DNA of 64,000 nucleotides from Treponema primitia ZAS-2. Its GTDB lineage: Bacteria; Spirochaetota; Spirochaetia; Treponematales; Breznakiellaceae. Below, piece by piece: positions 59,601 through 64,000 of this stretch. The stretch's first letter is position 1. The number at the start of each line of letters is the position of its first letter. The notes beneath the pieces are model-generated. The model did not search any database. It worked only from the letters and a program-made list of their open reading frames with translations, and was not told the DNA's origin. The stretch is taken from the NCBI RefSeq assembly GCF_000214375.1, contig NC_015578.1, positions 2,294,001 through 2,358,000 of the forward strand, in the 5' to 3' direction. The translations under genes and the position numbers were made by a program.

Positions 59601-59684
59601 GTCCATATGGCGGGTGGTGTAGCTAAACTTGACTGTTTTCTTCATCAGGCGATGATATTCTCTTAAAAAATCCTGGTTGTTCAT
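56601..59684 (-). CDS. Giant 28-residue-repeat protein, copy 1 (DUF4116-like repeats)
   Basis: 1027 residues. The first 310 form a non-repeated region. Its start (about 15-95, TTRHMDRIEVLPLID, FDIFEYGLFLTGSG, NLVEQEKDGDLKLLKRMQKEAI) resembles the cytoplasmic MotA-like segment of treponemal motility proteins. From about 320 to 1015 there are about 24 units near 28 residues, consensus T-x-EQYFELCLAAVKxDxxALxYV, each predicted as two helices. The last three units are closest to DUF4116. No signal peptide or membrane helix. Its end overlaps a MNQMEF remnant. A 12-bp hairpin lies upstream (59713-59744). Function unknown; helical solenoids of this type usually bind proteins. Confidence 0.75.
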   Translation of the reverse strand: MNNQDFLREYHRLMKKTVKFSYTTRHMDRIEVLPLIDREKVLGFDIFEYGLFLTGSGAYDQDIEAGLTNLVEQEKDGDLKLLKRMQKEAILCLMRSDSTDTVKLVLESLLNTRRPNTARSSKDHNTRYYKFCIFVMQYLCKLADNEGHFVQSRKLYREITNNLDDEDDDVLKVGLDLSEFDYNNEELQAIKIIITNIAAREQDEWERRFKLAQREAVIIIAHYKNKLRNWECDTKKISRPQPNLYGLLIRLNSIMASKDDLISRTILAPLSRASYQNQTEADRYDAETILRILTGLGAEPGDSLWNYVLRISDNTEDDFQLCLSAVEQYGKALYLVKAERFSFEQYLKLCKAALKQDGIALEYVDKEIVAAEYPDLCRVAVQQDGRALEYVKWEKCTREQYVGICILAIHQFESMRAEMEYSCVYPETLLSLVDIAVCTGEQYADICLSAIADNPKELEHVNEYICPPDRYYEICLAAIKKDINVLTHVNRLAIGKRYQELYAAAVKQDAIAIRYAEETFLINLTSDQYFEICLTAVKKDNWLLSFVRKEYLTASQYFELCYIAAPEKLDVLRDMKEEDCAIGDYFELCKAACSKNIHTLDIINEHPLAKQFSASQYFDLYLLAVKKDDFALKYVQTNIGAPWNLSGEQYFDLCMAAMEHDHSYALKYVKNQFITQDQYFKLCNAFASRENGTLDLEGVDPQFLNPDQYFEICLGAVQERYRGNSKYVIDQKCTSAQYFEIYLTAAHHDGDVLQYMNDSIIALFTKEQYYEICLAAVQSDVDALVFVKEEILSAEQNQALFLAALKKSGNALLYMEEQSPEIWFDFIQLNGTALEYVWDELYTNEEYIKLCSAAVEQTGEALVHVNIRRLTHEQYLTLCRKAVGQGRNAISGVKKKYCTEAEYLELCLIAIKQDIGAAHYIRVWTPEICWAVIEMDGLMATENIPLKVRTPEMRIAMVRQNGLALQNMQKIQANIPELALAAVEQNGLALEFVVNQTSEIINAAITQNSEAAKFIRNKETQNEPNGI

Positions 59685-59712
59685 AATAACTTATGGTATC
59701 AGACCGATTGTA

Positions 59713-59744
59713 TTTCACAAAACCATTTTACCGGTTTTGTGAAA
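59713..59744. promoter_or_regulatory. Inverted repeat upstream of the repeat-protein gene
   Basis: TTTCACAAAACC (59713-59724) and GGTTTTGTGAAA (59733-59744) form a perfect 12-bp dyad, 29 bases before the ATG at 59684. Operator or mRNA hairpin. Confidence 0.5.
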
Positions 59745-59836
59745 AAAAATGAAGTTTTTTAATTATTTACTTAATATTTGTATAGCATTTTCTGTTAAAA
59801 ATTTATAAAAATTTTTAAAAAACTGGCAATTTTGCA

Positions 59837-59864
59837 TTGAGAAAACAATTTGCTTTGATACAGT
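59837..59864 (+). promoter_or_regulatory. Island promoter, copy B
   Basis: TTGAGA, 16 bases, TACAGT, in the same GGCAAT context as copy A at 52171. It drives the gene starting at 59939. Confidence 0.6.
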
Positions 59865-59938
59865 GAAAGTGGCGTAAATCAGTGAATTTATCAATGTTTT
59901 TTTACTATTTTTCTCAAAGTTGCATTAAGGAGAATATT

Positions 59939-60517
59939 TTGACATTACAAGAAACACTGTATTTATTAGAAAACCATTCGTGGAAAAAAGAAAGTTTAAC
60001 AGAAATATCTTCATATTTAAAAGATGTTATAACTATTCTTGACGGAGTAGGTTTAAGACATGAAAGGCTTGAATGTCTTTTACTTATTTTTTATTTCAGA
60101 GAAACTGAATATTCTAATCATTGGAAAAATAAACTGGATGGATTTATACCTAATGTCCCATTAATCAAAAAAAAGAATGGGAAAGATGTAAGACCAAAGA
60201 AAGAATTGATTTATAATCATTTGTGGAAAAAGTATGATGATATAGATTATTCTACATGCTTATATAAAGGAATTTTTGAAAATGCTTTTTTTGATGAAGA
60301 ATATAAGAGAAAAACAAAAGAATCTTTTGGGATAAAAGGACTTCGTTTACCTTGGGAGCAAGTTAGACAAAATCAAGATATACAAGGAATTCACGATTTT
60401 ACAGATGATTTTCATTTATGGACATCAGAAATACTTTCAAAAAATGGAACTATAGCAAGACAAGAGGTTTATAATAAAATTGATGAATTATTAGAAAAAT
60501 ATCGCTATAAATTATAG
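59939..60517 (+). CDS. Hypothetical protein between the two repeat-protein genes
   Basis: 192 residues from a TTG with AAGGAG six bases upstream (MTLQETLYLLENHSW...). Helical N-terminal half; later RLPWEQVRQNQDIQGIHDFTDDFHLWTSEIL. Not recognised. Divergent from repeat-protein copy 1 and convergent with the small partner gene at 60582. Shares its promoter type with the small gene at 52228, so both may be controlled together. Confidence 0.7.
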   Translation: MTLQETLYLLENHSWKKESLTEISSYLKDVITILDGVGLRHERLECLLLIFYFRETEYSNHWKNKLDGFIPNVPLIKKKNGKDVRPKKELIYNHLWKKYDDIDYSTCLYKGIFENAFFDEEYKRKTKESFGIKGLRLPWEQVRQNQDIQGIHDFTDDFHLWTSEILSKNGTIARQEVYNKIDELLEKYRYKL

Positions 60518-60581
60518 TCAAATTAATAAGATAAATTTGTTAAATAAAAAGTATAACTCAAATATAACCACTCCCGAAAAA

Positions 60582-61064
60582 TCACAGATCAAACACCGTC
60601 CCAACCGGCTGAATTCTTTTTCTTCCCTTGATATTTTTTACTAGTTTTCCATTAACAACCTCAGTTATTGAATAATTTAAAGTTTCAGTATTTGTCTTTA
60701 TCAACACCCCGGTTAAAGGTCCCACCCATGAAATTAAATTAGCAGCCCAATCAAAGATATAGTCTTTGGAATTCTTCGATAGCTTAGCAATTTGTATAGT
60801 ATAGAATGATCCATTATTTCGAATTCTTATCCATCCGGAATTCAAAAGGTCTTTCATAATTTCTTCACGAGCCGCATTTTCAGTTCCCAATAATTCGTGA
60901 TAACTGTCATAGATCGCTTGAATATTTTCTTTAGTATAACCAAAAGCCGCTGGATTTTCTATAACCTTTTTGATATGAGTTTCCCATTCAGACAATCCTA
61001 ATATTTTTCCTTTTGGGCTAATCCAGTAGGCCACCGCTTGATGATCAAATTCCATTTGGTTCAT
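60582..61064 (-). CDS. Small partner gene overlapping repeat-protein copy 2
   Basis: 160 residues: MNQMEFDHQAVAYWISPKGKILGLSEWETHIKKVIENPAAFG, then a helical middle and a beta-rich C terminus (GWIRIRNNGSFYTIQIAKLS). Starts inside the last codons of the repeat-protein gene (20-base overlap), so translation is coupled. The same overlap is kept in a truncated form at copy 1. No known family; interaction with the repeat protein is likely from the genetic arrangement. Confidence 0.7.
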   Translation of the reverse strand: MNQMEFDHQAVAYWISPKGKILGLSEWETHIKKVIENPAAFGYTKENIQAIYDSYHELLGTENAAREEIMKDLLNSGWIRIRNNGSFYTIQIAKLSKNSKDYIFDWAANLISWVGPLTGVLIKTNTETLNYSITEVVNGKLVKNIKGRKRIQPVGTVFDL

Positions 61065-64000
61065 TTTGCGTTTCCTTGTTATGTATGAATTTTGCCGCTT
61101 CGCTGTTCTGGGCGATGGCAGCGTTAATTATTTCAGGGGTTTGATTGACCACGAAATCCAGCGCAAGCCCATTTTGCTCCACCGCAGCAAGGGCGAGTTC
61201 CGGTATTTTTTCCTGTATCTTCAGCATATGCTGCAGTGCCAGACCGTTCTGGCGGACCATGGCGATACGCATTTCCGGTGTTCGTACTTCCAGGGGTATA
61301 TTCCTGGCAGCCACAAGGCCATCCACTTCTATGACCGCCCAGCAGATTTCCGGTATCCACGCTTCAATATAATGAACAGCACCTATATCCTGCTTGATAG
61401 CAATATGAAATAGTTCCAGGTATTCCGCTTCAGTACAATATTTCTTTTTTACGCCGCCTATGGCATTTCCACCCTGTCCCACTGCTTTACGACAAAGAGT
61501 TAGGTACTGTTCATGGGTAAGACGGCGAATGTTAACATAGACAAGGGCTTCCCCGGTCTGTTCTACTGCGGTGCAGCACAATTTCATGTATTCCTCATTA
61601 GTATAGAGCTCGTCCCAAATATATTCCAGAACAGTCCCATTCAATTGGATAAGGTCAAACCATATTTCGGGTGTCTGTTTTTCCATATACAATAATGCAT
61701 TTCCGTCTTTCTTGAGAGCGGCAAGAAAAAGCGCTTGGTTTTGTTCAGTACTGAGTATTTCTTCTTTTACAAAAACCAATTCATCCACGTCATTTTGTAC
61801 TGCCGAAAGACAGATTTCGTAATATTGTTCCTGAGTAAATAGTGCAATAATACTGTCTTTTATATATCGCAAAACAATTTCATTAGAATGAGCCGCAGTG
61901 AGATAAATTTCAAAATATTGCGCAGAAGTACATTTTCGATCAACTATATATTTACTATTTCCTCTACACCCCTCTTGAACAGCGCTCATGCATATTTCAA
62001 AATACTGGTCTGGATTAAGAAATTGGGGGTCAAAATCCTCAAGGTCAAGTGTTACATTTTCCCGCGATATAGTGGCATTGCATAACTCAAAATACTGCTC
62101 TTGTGTAATGAATTGACCTTTTACATATTCCAGGGCATTACCATAATCATCCGCCATAGCTGCCATACATAAATCAAAGTATTGTTCCCCGCTTAGATTC
62201 CATGGAGCGCCGATATTTGTTTGAACATAATTAAGGGCGAAACCATCTCTTTTAACTGCGAGAAGGCATAAATCAAAATATTGAGAAGCGCTGAATTGCT
62301 TCGCGAGAGGGTGTTCATTTATTATGCCTAAAGCAAAACGATCCTTTGGACAGGCAGCTTTGCATAATTCAAAGTAATCCCCGGCAGTACAGTCTTCTTC
62401 TCTCATATCCCGTAAAACATCTGATTTTTCCGGGACAGCCATGTGACAAAGTTCAAAATACTGCGCCGCTGTCAGATATTCTTTTTTTACCCTTGAAATA
62501 ACCCAATTGTCTTTCTTTACTGCGGTCAAGCATATTTCAAAGTATTGATCGGATGTAAGAGTGATAAGAAATCTCTCTTCCGCATACCGTATAGCTGTTG
62601 CATCTTGCTTGACAGCGGCTGCATATAATTCCTGGTACCTTTTACCAATGGCAGGCCTATTCACATGGGTTAAGACCTTAACATCCTTTTTTATCGCAGC
62701 AAGACAGATCTCATAATAGCGATCCTGGGGACAAATATTTTCATATATATATTCCAATTCTTCAGGATTATCTGCGATGGCAGAGAGGCATATATCCGCA
62801 TATTGTTCGCCGGTACATACTGCTGTATCCACAAAGTATAATAATGTTTTGGGGTAAGCGTGGCTATACCTCATGTTCGCCCGCATTGTTTCGAATTGAT
62901 GTATAGCCAAAAAACATATTTCTACATACTGTTCCCGGGTACACTTTTCCCCTTTTATATACCCCAAGGCTATTCCGTCCTGTTGAACCGCCGCCCGGCA
63001 TAGATCAAAGTAGTCTACGGCAATAACTTTTTTATCCACATATTCTAAGGCCATTCCATTCTGCTTAAGCGCCGCCCTGCAGAGTTTAAGATATTGTTCA
63101 AAGCTGAAACGTTCTGCTTTCACCAAATACAGGGCCCTTCCGTATTGTTCAACTGCGGACAGGCATAATTGAAAATCATCTTCTGTATTATCAGAAATTC
63201 CAAACGCATAATTCCAAAGAGAATCCCCGGGCTCTGCGCCCAACTCGATCAATATGCGCAATATAGTTTCTGCATCATACTGGGCATCCCCTGTCTGATT
63301 CTGATAAGAAGCCCGGCTTACAGGGGCAAGAATGGTACGGCTTATCAAATCGTCTTTGGAAGCCATTATTGAATTCAACCGTATCAAAAGACCATAAAGA
63401 TTTGGCTGAGACCATGACATCGTTTTATCGTGGTTCCTATTCTTCAACGCATTCCTATAGCGCACAATAGTTATAACCGCTTCCCCTTGGGCCAGTTTAA
63501 ATCGTCGTTCCCATTCATCCTGTTCTCTGGAGGCAATATTCGTTATAATTATTTTTACAGCCTGGATTTCTTCATCATTATAATAATAATATTCGCTGAG
63601 ATCTAATCCTGCTTTAAGAACCGCATCATCTTCGTCATCCAAATTATTAATTATTTCACGATATAACTCCCTCTTTTGTAAGATGTCACCTTCATCATCA
63701 GATAATTTACAAAGGTAGCGCATCACTAAGATACAGAGCTTATAATATCGCGTATTATGATCCTTACTGAATCTAGTCGTACTTGGCCTCCGTGTATTAA
63801 GCAGGGATTCCAAGACCAGCTTCACCGTATCCGTGGGATCTGACCGCATGAGGCAAAGGATTGCTTCCTTCTGCATACGTTTTAATAATTGAAGATCCCC
63901 ATCTTTTTCCTGTTCTACCAGATTAGTAAGTCCCGCTTCAATGTCCTGGTCGCAGATACCGCTGCCGGTTAAAAATAAACCGTATTCAAAAATATCAAAA
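61045..64000 (-). CDS. Giant 28-residue-repeat protein, copy 2, 5' end outside window
   Basis: At least 984 codons, running past the window end; by comparison with copy 1 about 43 N-terminal residues are missing. It is collinear with copy 1 throughout, including the N-terminal FDIFEYGLFLTGSG region, all repeat units and the ending ETQNEPNGI. Most differences are single substitutions, many of them in the helix faces of the repeats. Tandem duplication of the whole module is the simplest origin. Function unknown. Confidence 0.75.
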   Translation of the reverse strand, partial: FDIFEYGLFLTGSGICDQDIEAGLTNLVEQEKDGDLQLLKRMQKEAILCLMRSDPTDTVKLVLESLLNTRRPSTTRFSKDHNTRYYKLCILVMRYLCKLSDDEGDILQKRELYREIINNLDDEDDAVLKAGLDLSEYYYYNDEEIQAVKIIITNIASREQDEWERRFKLAQGEAVITIVRYRNALKNRNHDKTMSWSQPNLYGLLIRLNSIMASKDDLISRTILAPVSRASYQNQTGDAQYDAETILRILIELGAEPGDSLWNYAFGISDNTEDDFQLCLSAVEQYGRALYLVKAERFSFEQYLKLCRAALKQNGMALEYVDKKVIAVDYFDLCRAAVQQDGIALGYIKGEKCTREQYVEICFLAIHQFETMRANMRYSHAYPKTLLYFVDTAVCTGEQYADICLSAIADNPEELEYIYENICPQDRYYEICLAAIKKDVKVLTHVNRPAIGKRYQELYAAAVKQDATAIRYAEERFLITLTSDQYFEICLTAVKKDNWVISRVKKEYLTAAQYFELCHMAVPEKSDVLRDMREEDCTAGDYFELCKAACPKDRFALGIINEHPLAKQFSASQYFDLCLLAVKRDGFALNYVQTNIGAPWNLSGEQYFDLCMAAMADDYGNALEYVKGQFITQEQYFELCNATISRENVTLDLEDFDPQFLNPDQYFEICMSAVQEGCRGNSKYIVDRKCTSAQYFEIYLTAAHSNEIVLRYIKDSIIALFTQEQYYEICLSAVQNDVDELVFVKEEILSTEQNQALFLAALKKDGNALLYMEKQTPEIWFDLIQLNGTVLEYIWDELYTNEEYMKLCCTAVEQTGEALVYVNIRRLTHEQYLTLCRKAVGQGGNAIGGVKKKYCTEAEYLELFHIAIKQDIGAVHYIEAWIPEICWAVIEVDGLVAARNIPLEVRTPEMRIAMVRQNGLALQHMLKIQEKIPELALAAVEQNGLALDFVVNQTPEIINAAIAQNSEAAKFIHNKETQNEPNGI

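Noticed and set aside
56601-64000. Tetratricopeptide (TPR) assignment for the 28-residue repeats
   Set aside because: Unit length is near 28 rather than 34 and the TPR W-LG-Y-A-Y-A-P pattern is absent; DUF4116-like is closer.
51200-64000. Island considered as a prophage
   Set aside because: No integrase, capsid, tail, terminase or lysis genes and no attachment-site repeats are visible.

Overview
The window looks like a spirochaete chromosome, most probably a Treponema of the termite-gut or free-living type. The evidence is a periplasmic-flagellum core in typical treponemal order: two FlaB flagellin genes, flaG, fliD, a PilZ protein, tsaE/tsaB, then csrA-fliW-flgL-flgK-flgN. It also has a CBS-type manganese pyrophosphatase and a very small basic mS38-like protein gene. 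The genus is inferred from gene content and order; no 16S gene is present.

Layout. 1-5005: housekeeping metabolism (2-hydroxyacid dehydrogenase, Pth, a GH36-like glycosidase, PPase). 5006-16390: an accessory-looking metabolic stretch with a MerR regulator, an IS481-type insertion, a UroD-like methyltransferase, a COG0523 GTPase split from a His-rich partner, a complete Dpp/Opp-type ABC transporter, and two small FMN proteins. 16380-30450: tightly packed housekeeping operons, nearly all on the minus strand. They cover clpP-like, pncC, bactofilin, response regulator, lnt, HU, rpsT, rpiB, truA, DUF2225, acpS, cdaR-cdaA and dxs, with a DtxR/RsmB pair on the plus strand. 30451-44983: the flagellar block. 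45104-51115: two tRNA genes, a flavoprotein, plsC, a HAD phosphatase and mfd. 51200-64000: an AT-rich accessory island with a HEPN protein, an orphan HELTH metallopeptidase, small orphan genes, a second identical IS copy that splits one of them, and two very large paralogous proteins built from about 24 copies of a 28-residue repeat.

How parts work together. The flagellin genes and the CsrA/FliW regulators lie within 10 kb of each other. Both flagellin leaders are long and structured, and carry CsrA-type GGA sites, one in a hairpin tetraloop and one over each Shine-Dalgarno, so a Bacillus-like FliW-CsrA-flagellin feedback circuit is likely. CdaA/CdaR form the c-di-AMP module, and a PilZ protein and an HD-GYP protein give c-di-GMP binding and breakdown next to the flagellar genes. 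MerR, methyltransferase, GTPase and His-rich protein look like one corrinoid or metal-dependent methyl-transfer unit.

The most unusual signals are: (i) the duplicated 28-residue-repeat proteins, each overlapping a small downstream gene (decayed in one copy); (ii) an in-frame palindromic insertion inside truA; (iii) the same 24-bp repeat family inside two unrelated genes (HU and a flagellar-cluster gene); (iv) a shared promoter in front of two otherwise unrelated island genes; (v) a probable 74-nt small RNA after tRNA-Val.
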